Source: Shewanella sp. KT0246
GTDB lineage: Bacteria > Pseudomonadota > Gammaproteobacteria > Enterobacterales > Shewanellaceae
Reading direction: 5' to 3'
Length of the DNA stretch: 64,000 nucleotides
Assembly: GCF_019654955.1 (NCBI RefSeq)
Contig: NZ_BPEV01000002.1
Span: forward strand, 124,001 to 188,000
Under the pieces are notes generated by a model. It saw nothing but the letters and a program-made list of their open reading frames with translations. It had not been told where the DNA came from and made no database searches. The position numbers and the translations under genes are program-made. Shown in pieces: positions 18,271 to 27,271 of this stretch; positions within the stretch are counted from its first letter, which is position 1; the number at the start of each line of letters is the position of its first letter.

Positions 18271-18771
18271 ATGGCTAAATCAAACACCCTAAACGCAATT
18301 GAAATGCAGTGCTTACGCTTATCTTTAGGCTTAAGTGTTGAGCAAATTGCTGAGCTAACTAAAAGCACAGCTGAAGCCGTGACAGCTTGGGAAGCCGGTG
18401 AAGCCGAAGCGCCAGCTATTGCACAAAAGAAGCTGCTTGAAATTGAAGATACCATTGAGATGCAAGTCCTCAACACCACAGACGGTATCGAAGCATTATT
18501 TAAAACAGAGCCAAAGCGTCGCTTAGCCTTTGTGGTGTATCCAACTCAAGCGATTTACACTCAGTACAACCCCGAGTTTTTAAGCTCACTACCTTTTACA
18601 GAGCTTTATAATACTGCGGCATGGCGCATCAAAAAAGAGTGTCAAATTGTACTAGAAGTAGAAGTTAGCTTAATCCCACTTGAAGTTGAAGCTTATAAAA
18701 GCTTCCGCGCTGATAATGGCATGAGTGAGTCTCGTGAAAGCCGTGCAAAATGGGCTGCGACTCAGCTATAA
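18271..18771 (+). CDS. DUF4447-type protein with N-terminal helix-turn-helix-like region
   Basis: 166 residues. The first 60 or so residues look like an XRE-type helix-turn-helix: [19 protein letters not shown], then [16 protein letters not shown]. The remainder is an unfamiliar alpha/beta domain ([14 protein letters not shown]...). I recall this architecture as DUF4447, described in Shewanella, but cannot check it here. DNA binding is plausible and unproven. AGGAAC lies about 6 nt before the ATG. It is 69 bp downstream of the SUKH gene and could share its transcript; a bidirectional terminator follows. Confidence 0.7.
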   Translation: MAKSNTLNAIEMQCLRLSLGLSVEQIAELTKSTAEAVTAWEAGEAEAPAIAQKKLLEIEDTIEMQVLNTTDGIEALFKTEPKRRLAFVVYPTQAIYTQYNPEFLSSLPFTELYNTAAWRIKKECQIVLEVEVSLIPLEVEAYKSFRADNGMSESRESRAKWAATQL

Positions 18772-18786
18772 AGCTGTCTAATGATT

Positions 18787-18816
18787 AAAAAAGGGAAGCA
18801 ATTGCTTCCCTTTTTT
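18787..18816. terminator. Bidirectional rho-independent terminator
   Basis: The arms AAAAAAGGGAAGCAA and TTGCTTCCCTTTTTT are perfectly complementary with A and T tails on both sides. It serves the DUF4447-type gene on the plus strand and the glutathione transferase on the minus strand. Confidence 0.95.
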
Positions 18817-18840
18817 ATATCCATTATTCGGACTAAATCA

Positions 18841-19503
18841 TTACAGCTCTTCTTGAGCCGCTTTAGCAATCGCTTCAGATTTTTCTAACGCCCTTGTCAT
18901 TGCAGGTCGCTGTTTTAAGCGGTCTCTATAGGCTGCGAGTTTCGGCGGTATCGTTTGTTCAAATACCGTTCCCCATAACAAGGTTTGAGTCAGTAGAATA
19001 TCTGCGATAGTTAGCGAGTCACCACAAACATAACCTGTATCGGGTACCCATTTCTCTGCAATTTTAGCGGCTTTATCAAATTCAAATTTAGCAACGGGTA
19101 ACATGGCGTCTACACGCTGTTCTTCTGGCAGAGCAAAACGGTGTTTGCCCATACTCCATAACGGCTGTTCTAACTCACATATGACAAAACTCACCCACTG
19201 ATGGTGCAAGCCTGCTTGCTTGCTGCCTGGTTCTGGTAAAAATTTACCCTTGCCGTACTTCTCTGCAAGGTATTGCAAAATAGCGGCTGATTCTGTCAGC
19301 ACAAAGTCACCGTCAGTTATCACAGGCATTTTACCGCTTGGATTAAGGCTTAAAAATGCCTCGCTACGGTTATCACCTTTAGCAAAATTAAGAAATCTAA
19401 ACTGCCAATTAACTCCGAGCTCTTCCAATAACCATGAAACCCGCAGCGCTCTAGAACGTGGCGTGCCATATAAGGTAATACCTTTGCTTACATCTATTTC
19501 CAT
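18841..19503 (-). CDS. Glutathione S-transferase family protein
   Basis: 220 residues, the usual GST length. The N-terminal thioredoxin-like domain (about 8-88) contains LYGTPRSRALRVSWLLEELG, the cis-Pro segment NPSGKMPVI and the glutathione-binding ESAAILQYLAEKYG. The C-terminal helical domain (about 95-215) contains GDSLTIADILL, the N-capping box region of GSTs. The active site probably uses the Ser/Thr of TPRSRA. It conjugates glutathione to electrophiles or reduces peroxides; substrate not predictable. AAGGAAG precedes the ATG. Confidence 0.92.
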   Translation of the reverse strand: MEIDVSKGITLYGTPRSRALRVSWLLEELGVNWQFRFLNFAKGDNRSEAFLSLNPSGKMPVITDGDFVLTESAAILQYLAEKYGKGKFLPEPGSKQAGLHHQWVSFVICELEQPLWSMGKHRFALPEEQRVDAMLPVAKFEFDKAAKIAEKWVPDTGYVCGDSLTIADILLTQTLLWGTVFEQTIPPKLAAYRDRLKQRPAMTRALEKSEAIAKAAQEEL

Positions 19504-19589
19504 GCTTTATCTTCCTTTGGCGAATGAACTACTGAACCAGACTTCGTTAACAATCAAACCGACTTTAAATTGGCGCCACCAAAATCGGT

Positions 19590-19624
19590 ATTAAAAAAGA
19601 CGAGCCTAAAGCTCGCCTTCTTTC
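19590..19624 (-). terminator. Terminator-like hairpin downstream of the TonB receptor
   Basis: On the minus strand CGAGC and GCTCG pair around a five-base loop and are followed by a T-rich tail (CTTTTTT), about 40 bp after the receptor stop codon. Confidence 0.75.
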
Positions 19625-19661
19625 TTAAGCTAGGAATTAAACCTAACATATGTTCGGTTAA

Positions 19662-22256
19662 TTAAAACTGATAACTGACTTTACCGTACCATAATGCACC
19701 AATGGCTGAATGGGTCGCTTGATCGTAACCCATAAAGTCTGCGGCACTGAATGAAGGCTCTTCATTCAATACATTATTACCACCTAGAGTAAGTGACCAA
19801 TGGTCGAAACCGATGTAAGTCACGTTCAAGTCAAGTGTCATCATTGAATCAATGGTACCCGTAGCGCCAGCATCAATGTTATCAGCGTATTCACCAATAT
19901 AATTTAAACGCGCACTGGTTTGCCAATTGGTATAACCCCAATCCATGCCCCCCGTCCAACGATACTCAGGATGCTGATACTCACCTGCTAATTCACGCTT
20001 GCTGCCATCTTCGCGAACCTGATCAAAACTATTAACCCAAGTTAAGTTATAACTAAAGCCAAATTCACCAGCAGACTGAGTATTCATGGTGTACTGCAAG
20101 TCAACATCAACACCGTCTGTTGTTTGACTTCCTAAGTTGGCAAATTGGTCGTAAATCTCGATAATTCGCCCAGGTACACCATTAGCATCTGTTGGCTCGC
20201 GCTTAACCACACTTGGGTCATCACCTTGAGTGTTTACCAAATATTGAGTATCCGAGGTAATTAGCCCATCTTGATCATAATTCCAATAATCCACTCCGAC
20301 GCTTAAACCATCGGTAATTTCCCAAATACCGCCGAAGTTATACGAAGTCGATTCTTCTGGCTGTAGATCAGGGTTACCTGAAAAAATAACTGTACGCTCT
20401 TGCGCGGTACAATCTTCTTCAAGCCCAGTTAAAGGACAACGCACCGCATCAACTAAACCTGGAGATTCCTGTGAAGGGCCTAAACCTAACTGCACTAAAG
20501 ACGGTGCTCTAAAGGCTTCGCCCCAACTTGCACGGAAGGTTAAATTATCAAGCGGTGTATAGCGCAGAGCTATTTTAGGGTTAGTTGTGTCACCAAAGTC
20601 ACTATAATCTTCATAACGTAGTGCTAATTGAGCTTCAAGCTTTTCAAAAACGGGAACAGCTAACTCAATAAACAATGACGTTTGATCGCGTTCACCATAG
20701 GCTTCAGTGGCTTCTGTACCAAATATTTCTCCCCGCTTAAATAACTCATCAGGATTATCAGATAACTCTTCTTCACGATACTCAAACCCAACGGCCATCG
20801 CTACACTACCTGCTGGCATATCAAATAAATCACCGGTTATTTTTCCGTCAAAAGCATTGGTTGTGGATTTACCGTTACGAGTGGTACTGACACTAATCTC
20901 GTCAATCACATCACCTTGCTGTGTGGTGGCTAACGGATTAAATTCACCTGAATTTATGGCCTCTTGCAAACGTGGAGTCCATACAAAACCTTGCTCACCG
21001 TACTCATGATTGCGATTATAGGAATAGGTATAAGCTAACTCCCACTCCCAATCTGATAGCATGCCATTAAGCCCCAATACCAATCTCGCACTGTCAGATT
21101 CTGAAGATTTCTGACGCGGGCCTGTTTCAGTTAGACGGCGACGCATAGTTAAATCTTCACCAGGAAACGGGTTTATTGCTGCACCACTGGTGAATAATGG
21201 GTTGTCGTTAAGCATATAAAACTCGCCAAACGATGGACTCGCAGCCCCTTTAACCACACTTTCATTATGTTGATACATCATTTCAGCAAACAGACTTAAG
21301 TCATCATTAAACTCATAGTTTTGAAAAACAGATAAGCCCATGCGTGTGGACTCTGGTACAGAAGTCATTAATGGCGCGTAATCATATCGACAGTAATTTC
21401 CCTTCACGCTATCAGCAGGACAATTAACGTCTGGCGTCCAACTGAACAAATCAGACTTAGGGGTGATTGAGCCATCAGCTCCAATCGTGGCTGGAATATA
21501 AGAGCCAGGGTTACCTGCGGACGATCTAAAGTCGTCCCCGCCATTAGGGGTTTGATCGGCAGAGCTTGAGTAATCGCGATCGGCAAAAAGTGTTTCACGC
21601 TCTTTGAAGTAATCTAGAATCACAGTGGTATGAGACTTACCGTTTGCCGCCTCAGTCCCCCACAAAATAGACCCTGCTTGCTGGCCTCCTCCATCTTCAA
21701 CAGTTTCAGCAAGTTTGCCGTTGACTTCAAAGCCTTCGAAGTCTTTTTTCATAATGATGTTAATTACACCTGCAATCGCATCGGAGCCATAAGTCGCAGA
21801 TGCGCCATCTTTGACGATATCGATACGTTTCACCGCCGAAATAGGTATTGAGTTGATATCAACAAACGCTGTATCAATCGACTTAGCAAATGATGACACC
21901 GCTATACGGCGACCATTTAATAACACTAATGTGGCATCCGCACCTAAGCCACGTAACGATACCGCAGCGCCACCATTCGCGGTGTCATCTGAGTTATTAC
22001 CTTGAGTTGAAAATGTGCCGCTCCCTGACACGGGTAATTTACTCAATAACTGCGAAATATCTTGCGCGCCTGAGCGAGCGATATCTTCAGCACTTAACAC
22101 CGTCATCGGTGAAGCACCTTCTAAATCGGTTCGTTTAATATGGGTTCCTGTGACTTCAATGCGTTCGACTTCGGGTTCGGCAGCAAAAGCAGTAGGAGTA
22201 AGGATGAGTGATACGGCAGCGGCGCAGGCGCTCTGCCAGAATTGAGGTCGTTTCAT
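19662..22256 (-). CDS. TonB-dependent outer-membrane receptor
   Basis: 864 residues. The signal peptide ends at TAFA-AEPEV. The TonB-box-like ERIEVTGTHIKRTDLEGASP and plug domain (about 30-170, with LRGLGADATLVLLNGRR and GSDAIAGVINIIMKKDF) precede a large beta-barrel ending in the aromatic WYGKVSYQF. This subclass (ITGTxIxR, LRGLG, NGRR) is abundant in Shewanella and Alteromonas and often carries peptides, sugars or siderophores; nothing here fixes the substrate. It is alone, with a terminator, and divergent from the Nramp-like gene. Two copies of CCTAATATGAAT lie upstream at 22264-22275 and 22320-22331. Confidence 0.94.
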   Translation of the reverse strand: MKRPQFWQSACAAAVSLILTPTAFAAEPEVERIEVTGTHIKRTDLEGASPMTVLSAEDIARSGAQDISQLLSKLPVSGSGTFSTQGNNSDDTANGGAAVSLRGLGADATLVLLNGRRIAVSSFAKSIDTAFVDINSIPISAVKRIDIVKDGASATYGSDAIAGVINIIMKKDFEGFEVNGKLAETVEDGGGQQAGSILWGTEAANGKSHTTVILDYFKERETLFADRDYSSSADQTPNGGDDFRSSAGNPGSYIPATIGADGSITPKSDLFSWTPDVNCPADSVKGNYCRYDYAPLMTSVPESTRMGLSVFQNYEFNDDLSLFAEMMYQHNESVVKGAASPSFGEFYMLNDNPLFTSGAAINPFPGEDLTMRRRLTETGPRQKSSESDSARLVLGLNGMLSDWEWELAYTYSYNRNHEYGEQGFVWTPRLQEAINSGEFNPLATTQQGDVIDEISVSTTRNGKSTTNAFDGKITGDLFDMPAGSVAMAVGFEYREEELSDNPDELFKRGEIFGTEATEAYGERDQTSLFIELAVPVFEKLEAQLALRYEDYSDFGDTTNPKIALRYTPLDNLTFRASWGEAFRAPSLVQLGLGPSQESPGLVDAVRCPLTGLEEDCTAQERTVIFSGNPDLQPEESTSYNFGGIWEITDGLSVGVDYWNYDQDGLITSDTQYLVNTQGDDPSVVKREPTDANGVPGRIIEIYDQFANLGSQTTDGVDVDLQYTMNTQSAGEFGFSYNLTWVNSFDQVREDGSKRELAGEYQHPEYRWTGGMDWGYTNWQTSARLNYIGEYADNIDAGATGTIDSMMTLDLNVTYIGFDHWSLTLGGNNVLNEEPSFSAADFMGYDQATHSAIGALWYGKVSYQF

Positions 22257-22567
22257 AATTGTCCCTAATATGAATTATTATTTTGAATAGACTCAACATC
22301 ATTTTTAAGCCTTTATGTTCCTAATATGAATGACTTACAAATTATTCTATTTAGGTTCATCTCATGCGCACTACATTAGTGCATCATGTTTTTCTAACAT
22401 AAATAATTCACACCAGATGTCAATGGCTAGTTTTTAATCACTTGTAACAGAACGCTTTATCACTTACATATTGTAAACAATTTGTTATTTTGCGCATTCA
22501 GCAAAATATGACATAGTCATACATCACCTTGAAACTGAATAGTATTCTCACCTTAAACAATAAGAAC
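22257..22567. promoter_or_regulatory. Divergent control region, TonB receptor / Nramp-like transporter
   Basis: This 311-bp region holds a direct repeat CCTAATATGAAT (22264-22275 and 22320-22331) near the receptor. Near the transporter are two adjacent inverted repeats: ATTTTGC / GCAAAAT with a 7-base loop (about 22486-22507), and TATGAC-ATA-GTCATA (22507-22521). These are candidate operator sites; the regulator is not identifiable from sequence. Confidence 0.5.
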
Positions 22568-23830
22568 ATGATGCCGAATCAAAAAGCCTCCAACAGTAAA
22601 TACTCAGCTACCACATTATTTGCCAGTCTTGGCCCAGGGATTTTGATGGCCGCAGCCGCAATTGGGGCATCTCATTTGGTGTCTTCCACTCGCGCTGGCG
22701 CTGAGTTTGGATGGCAACTCGTGTGGGTGGTGTTACTGGTGAATTTTCTTAAGTATCCTTTCTTTGCCGCTGGTGCTCGTTATACCGCAGCAACTAATGA
22801 AAGCTTACTGCACGGCTATTTAAAACAAGGCCGCGGCTATTTGTTAATGTTTACTTGTTTAAATACTATCGCAGCCATTGCTAGCACTGCGGGAGTCTGC
22901 ATGCTAACCGCGGCAATGCTGACCCAGTTCATCCCTTTACCCATAGATGTGTTAGCCTTTTTAGTCTTAATCAGCTCTTTAGCTGTGCTAATTTTAGGTC
23001 ATTATCAACTGCTCGACAAAATGACCAAAGTCATCATGCTCGCACTCACCTTAACCACCCTTATAGCCGTAGCTCTCGCTTGGCAACATTATCAAGCACC
23101 AGCAATTACAGAGACCTCGACCAGCCCTTGGCAATGGGCTTATGTTGGATTTTTAGTGGCAATGATGGGCTGGATGCCTGCACCGATAGAAGTCAGCGCG
23201 TGGAATTCGTTATGGTTAATCGAAAAGAAAAAAACACAAACAATAACGAGTAAACAAGCAATATTCGATTTTAATTTAGGCTTTATCGTCACTGCTATTT
23301 TAGCCATAGTGTTTCTTGCTCTTGGCGCATTAGTCATGCATGGAAGCGGCGAGTCTTTCTCAAACTCTGGCGCTGTTTTCGCAGGTCAGTTAGTGGATTT
23401 ATATAGTGATGTTATGGGCGAACAAACTCGCTATTTAATTGGCCTTGTGGCTTTCTTATGTATTTTCAGTACCACTGTGACTGTGATTGATGGCTATAGC
23501 CGCACATTAGATATTGGTTGGCAGTTATTGAACAACCAACAGGACTGCTCAAAAAGGTTAACCCGTGTCATGTTGATAGTGTCGGCACTGGGCTTACTAT
23601 TAACCTGGTTTTTTAAAGGTGCACTACTGCCACTACTTGAATTTGTCATGACCCTAGCGTTTTTAACCACTGTGATTTTTGCATGGCTCAACCTTCGATT
23701 AATGACCAGTGATACCCTGCCAGAAAAACACCGTTATGGTACAAAAATGAAGATACTGGCGTGGACAGGACTGGTCTATCTGGTTGGATTTTCTGGCTTA
23801 TTTATTTATTGGAAGTTAGCCATTCAATAA
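22568..23830 (+). CDS. Divergent Nramp-family transporter
   Basis: 420 residues from ATG 22568; a TTG at 22529 would add 13 residues and ATG 22571 is equally possible. About 11 hydrophobic segments are visible. The start, SLGPGILMAAAAIGASHLV, matches Nramp helix 1, but the metal-binding DPGN motif reads G-A-S-H. In helix 6 the MPH motif reads MPA (GWMPAPIEVSAWNSLW). D and N, two key Mn/Fe ligands, are therefore missing while the Met is kept. The protein may carry another substrate, such as Mg2+ as in the NRMT branch, or something unrelated. It is probably a cytoplasmic-membrane transporter, monocistronic. Confidence 0.85.
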   Translation: MMPNQKASNSKYSATTLFASLGPGILMAAAAIGASHLVSSTRAGAEFGWQLVWVVLLVNFLKYPFFAAGARYTAATNESLLHGYLKQGRGYLLMFTCLNTIAAIASTAGVCMLTAAMLTQFIPLPIDVLAFLVLISSLAVLILGHYQLLDKMTKVIMLALTLTTLIAVALAWQHYQAPAITETSTSPWQWAYVGFLVAMMGWMPAPIEVSAWNSLWLIEKKKTQTITSKQAIFDFNLGFIVTAILAIVFLALGALVMHGSGESFSNSGAVFAGQLVDLYSDVMGEQTRYLIGLVAFLCIFSTTVTVIDGYSRTLDIGWQLLNNQQDCSKRLTRVMLIVSALGLLLTWFFKGALLPLLEFVMTLAFLTTVIFAWLNLRLMTSDTLPEKHRYGTKMKILAWTGLVYLVGFSGLFIYWKLAIQ

Positions 23831-23994
23831 ATGCAGCAATTTTTGCTATTTACCTTCAAGCTTTTAACCGTTTAATTGCAGATAAACTGAACTATGTGGC
23901 TATTTTCAGGTATAATCCGTGTCCGATTTTTATTTAATTGCTGGAATCTTAATCCTGCTATTAAAAAACTGCGCAGCCGCGCCCAGAGACTTAT

Positions 23995-24465
23995 ATGATT
24001 AACAACGATATTATTCGCCGTCTTCGTTTTGTGTTTGATTATTCGAATGCCAAAATGATTAAAGTTTTCGCTCAAGCCAATGTTGAAGTCAGCACTGATG
24101 AAATCATTAGCTTACTTAAAAAAGAAGCGGAAGAAGGTTACAAAGCCTGTAACGATAAGGTTATGTGTCAGTTCTTAGACGGACTAATTATCGAAAAACG
24201 TGGTTTACGTGAAGGTAGTGAAGTACCTGCACCTGTTAAAAATCTTACCAATAACCTAATCTTCAAAAAGTTACGCATTGCGCTTGAACTTCGAGAAGAT
24301 GACATTATTGAAATTTGTGGCTTAGCTGACTTTGTTATTGGCAAGTCAGAATTAGGCGCATTGTTCCGTAATCCTGATCATAAGAACTACAAAACCTGTG
24401 GCGATCAGATTTTACGTAACTTCTTACACGGATTATCAATCAAGCACCGCGGTGTTGAGTTGTAA
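23995..24465 (+). CDS. yehS: YehS/DUF1456 family protein
   Basis: 156 residues, the same length as E. coli YehS. Two tandem copies of the DUF1456 repeat are visible: residues about 1-70 (NNDIIRRLRFVFDYSN... CNDKVMCQFLDGLIIEKRG) and 85-153 (NNLIFKKLRIALELREDD... CGDQILRNFLHGLSIKHRG). The repeated end motif 'C-x-D-x-x-x-x-x-FL-x-GL-x-I-x-x-RG' marks the internal duplication. Soluble, cytoplasmic, function not established. A strong terminator follows. Confidence 0.92.
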   Translation: MINNDIIRRLRFVFDYSNAKMIKVFAQANVEVSTDEIISLLKKEAEEGYKACNDKVMCQFLDGLIIEKRGLREGSEVPAPVKNLTNNLIFKKLRIALELREDDIIEICGLADFVIGKSELGALFRNPDHKNYKTCGDQILRNFLHGLSIKHRGVEL

Positions 24466-24495
24466 AAATGCGTTGTAGTGTTCATCGCTATTGAT

Positions 24496-24521
24496 TGCAC
24501 AGCTTTGGCTGTGCATTTTTA
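24496..24521 (+). terminator. Rho-independent terminator after yehS
   Basis: The arms TGCACAGC and GCTGTGCA with a four-base loop are followed by five T residues. Confidence 0.92.
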
Positions 24522-24531
24522 TGTCTTTTTT

Positions 24532-25119
24532 TCACTTATCACTTAATATCACTTCATCCCAATAAACAACCTGCTTAAATTTCTGTGCTAATAGCGTATT
24601 GAGTTGTTCAAAGCTCCGTATTTCCACCTCTTCACCGTTAACACAAGACCATACAAAACGATGGCAGTTATTAGTGAACAGATCATATTCTCTATATTGA
24701 TATATTGCTTTTTCTGCTCGCGTGAGCGCATTCGGAGAAATAAGAGGTTGATGTAAATGGTTACATGCTTGGAAAATACGACTGCCACTGCGCCCTTTTA
24801 AAAACCGTTGTGCCGATATCGGCCTTATTAAGCCACTGCCATGTAACTCAACCAAGTGATTATCCCCTAGCCAAATACCGCTATGCTCAATCACGCCAAA
24901 AACAAAACAACAAACAATAGCACCTGGCGCAGCTGCAACTTTCACTTCTCCTCTATGCCAAATGCTTGGAGTTAAAGCGCTCGCTGAGTTTTCAGTAGGT
25001 ATTTTTGGCGATCGCCCCATGAGGCGCTCATGCTGCAATGTCTTTCGTTGTTTTCGATCGTCAGCAAGCAAAATAGCACCCACAGCTGCGGTTCCAAGCC
25101 AAATAAGTGGAAGAGCCAT
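24532..25119 (-). CDS. LRAT / NlpC-P60-like cysteine acyltransferase-fold protein
   Basis: 195 residues. A hydrophobic N-terminus (PLIWLGTAAVGAILL) suggests a membrane anchor. The LRAT-type catalytic region begins with an AAPGAIVCCFVFGVIEHSGIW segment, with H79 as the likely catalytic His and a second His at 88, followed by the Cys motif NNCHRFV with C152. Family members use the Cys as an acyl-transfer nucleophile on lipids, or hydrolyse amide bonds. The bacterial role is unknown. GAGGTG precedes the ATG. It is transcribed alone, divergent from maeA. Confidence 0.8.
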   Translation of the reverse strand: MALPLIWLGTAAVGAILLADDRKQRKTLQHERLMGRSPKIPTENSASALTPSIWHRGEVKVAAAPGAIVCCFVFGVIEHSGIWLGDNHLVELHGSGLIRPISAQRFLKGRSGSRIFQACNHLHQPLISPNALTRAEKAIYQYREYDLFTNNCHRFVWSCVNGEEVEIRSFEQLNTLLAQKFKQVVYWDEVILSDK

Positions 25120-25449
25120 TCACACCTCACAGAATAAAATTTATACACAACTCAGCATGGCACTTAATCACCTTAATGTCAGAATCAAAATGTTACGATG
25201 TTTTACACCTTCACTTTCATCAATTAGCCGCCTTACCTCTAACAACATTCCCGCAGCTATAACCAACCACCCAATCTCAAGTCAAATTCAAACAGAAAAA
25301 AAGTGTGAAATAGCTCACTTAACAGACCACAAAAAATATAACTTGTGTTAACCTTCACCGATAACAATAAGCGTCTACTATTAGGCAAGAATAACCGCCT
25401 AACACTAGCTAGAAATAACAGTAATTCGACACTGATAATAAGGTTTCCA
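25120..25449. other. Divergent intergenic region, LRAT-like gene / maeA
   Basis: This 330-bp spacer contains the CRP-like site described separately and an AAGG ribosome-binding stretch before ATG 25450. The part from 25345 is open in the maeA frame, but protein homology starts only at 25450. Nothing else was recognised. Confidence 0.5.
25301..25322 (+). promoter_or_regulatory. CRP-type binding site upstream of maeA
   Basis: TGTGA at 25304-25308 and TCACT at 25315-25319 are separated by exactly six bases, with flanking AA and TTAA. This matches the CRP consensus TGTGA-N6-TCACA at nine of ten core positions. It lies about 130 bp before the maeA start, consistent with activation by cAMP-CRP. 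Confidence 0.75.
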
Positions 25450-27138
25450 ATGGACGATAATAAACGCCCTCTCTATCTTCCTTTCGCAGGTCCGGCCATT
25501 CTTGAGTCTCCTTTGCTAAATAAAGGCACCGCCTTTAGCGAAGAAGAGCGCATTTACTTTAATCTTGAAGGGCTAATTCCTTGGGTTATTGAAACCATTG
25601 AAGAGCAAGCATCACGAGCTTATGAACAATATAAAAGTTTCAGTAATGACCTCGATAAGCATATTTACCTGCGTAATATTCAAGATACTAACGAAACCTT
25701 ATTCTATCGCTTAGTGCGCAACCACATCAGTGAAATGATGCCGATTATCTACACCCCTACAGTGGGTTTAGCTTGTGAGCGCTTTTCGAAAAACTATCGC
25801 CGTAACCGTGGCCTGTTTATCTCATACGACAACAAAGACCGTATTGATGACATTTTAAATAACTCAACCCGTCACAAAGTGAAAGTGATCGTGGTAACCG
25901 ATGGTGAGCGCATTCTAGGTCTTGGCGATCAAGGTATTGGTGGCATGGGGATCCCAATTGGTAAGTTATCGTTATACACCAGTTGTGGTGGTATCAGTCC
26001 AGCCTATTGCTTGGCGATTACCTTGGATGTGGGTACCGATAATCCTAATTTACTAGACGACCCTATGTACATGGGCTCGCGTCACCCTCGTATTGGTGGC
26101 GAAGAATACGCTGACTTTATCGAAGAGTTCATGCAAGCAGTGAGTCGCCGCTGGCCTGAAGCGTTAATTCAATTTGAAGATTTTGCTCAGAAAAATGCCA
26201 TGCCATTACTTGAGCGATATAAAGACAGATTCTGTACTTTCAATGATGATATTCAAGGCACTGCAGCAGTGACTGTCGGCTCATTATTGGCGGCATGTAA
26301 GGCGGCTAATACTCAACTTTGTCAGCAGCGTGTCGCTTTTTTAGGTGCTGGCAGCGCAGGTTGTGGTATTGCTGAAGCCATTGTGGCACAAATGGTTTCT
26401 GAAGGTATTTCAGATGAACAAGCACGTTCGCAAGTATTTATGGTCGATCGTTGGGGCTTATTGCTTGATAACATGCCGACCTTGCTGGATTTCCAGAAAA
26501 AGCTGGCACAAAAAACAGTCAATGTTGAGCAGTGGGATGGTTTTAGCGATCATATTTCATTACTTGATGTGGTAAATAATGCCAAACCAACCGTATTAAT
26601 TGGTGTATCTGGCGCGCCAGGTTTATTCACTGAAGAAATTATTCGTGCAATGCATAGCCATTGTAAACGTCCGATTGTATTCCCTTTATCGAACCCGACT
26701 AGCCGTGTTGAAGCGACACCTAAAGATGTGCTGCATTGGACTTCTGGTCAAGCATTAGTCGCGACAGGTAGTCCGTTTGAGCCAGTCGTCATTGATGGGG
26801 AAACCTTCGAAATAGCCCAATGTAATAATAGCTTTATCTTCCCTGGTATCGGTCTAGGCGTATTAGCTAGCGGGGCAACACGCGTGTCAGATGAAATGCT
26901 AATGGCTTCTAGTCTGGCGTTATCAGAATGCTCACCACTAGGTAAGAATGGCTCAGGTTCATTACTGCCAGCCCTTGAAGATATTCAAGAAGTCAGTAAA
27001 TACATTGCCTTTGCCGTGGCGAAAAAAGCCATTGAACAAGAATTGGCATTACCTTGCCCTGATGACTTATTGATTCAGAAGATTGATAGCAACTTCTGGG
27101 AGCCTGAATACCGCCGTTATAGACGTACTTCGTTCTAA
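25450..27138 (+). CDS. maeA: NAD-dependent malic enzyme (oxaloacetate-decarboxylating)
   Basis: 562 residues from ATG 25450, close to the 565 of E. coli MaeA. It oxidatively decarboxylates malate to pyruvate in the cytoplasm. Visible are the catalytic Tyr (Y101 in [12 protein letters not shown]), the Lys in [11 protein letters not shown] (K172), the metal ligands in QFEDF (E243, D244) and FNDDIQGTA (D267), and the Rossmann motif GAGSAGCG (299-306). The longer frame adds a 35-residue stretch unlike the family, so it was not used. A CRP-like site stands upstream and a perfect terminator follows. Confidence 0.96.
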   Translation: MDDNKRPLYLPFAGPAILESPLLNKGTAFSEEERIYFNLEGLIPWVIETIEEQASRAYEQYKSFSNDLDKHIYLRNIQDTNETLFYRLVRNHISEMMPIIYTPTVGLACERFSKNYRRNRGLFISYDNKDRIDDILNNSTRHKVKVIVVTDGERILGLGDQGIGGMGIPIGKLSLYTSCGGISPAYCLAITLDVGTDNPNLLDDPMYMGSRHPRIGGEEYADFIEEFMQAVSRRWPEALIQFEDFAQKNAMPLLERYKDRFCTFNDDIQGTAAVTVGSLLAACKAANTQLCQQRVAFLGAGSAGCGIAEAIVAQMVSEGISDEQARSQVFMVDRWGLLLDNMPTLLDFQKKLAQKTVNVEQWDGFSDHISLLDVVNNAKPTVLIGVSGAPGLFTEEIIRAMHSHCKRPIVFPLSNPTSRVEATPKDVLHWTSGQALVATGSPFEPVVIDGETFEIAQCNNSFIFPGIGLGVLASGATRVSDEMLMASSLALSECSPLGKNGSGSLLPALEDIQEVSKYIAFAVAKKAIEQELALPCPDDLLIQKIDSNFWEPEYRRYRRTSF

Positions 27139-27172
27139 TCATTAATAGTTGAAGCCATTAAATGATGAGCTC

Positions 27173-27202
27173 AAAAAAGCCTAGCAATTGCTAGGCTTTT
27201 TT
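27173..27202 (+). terminator. Rho-independent terminator after maeA
   Basis: The arms AAAAAAGCCTAGCAA and TTGCTAGGCTTTTTT form a perfect palindrome with T tail; the A-rich left side could let it act for the convergent gene too. Confidence 0.95.
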
Positions 27203-27271
27203 ATTGAGCATATGGTGATGTTTATTTTAATACCAAATGGTGCAGTATTAAGCGAGTAATATAATGTTGAA

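Noticed and set aside
25345..25449. 35-residue upstream extension of maeA
   Set aside because: It is unlike known NAD-malic enzymes, has no good ribosome-binding site, and ATG 25450 gives the standard 562-residue length.
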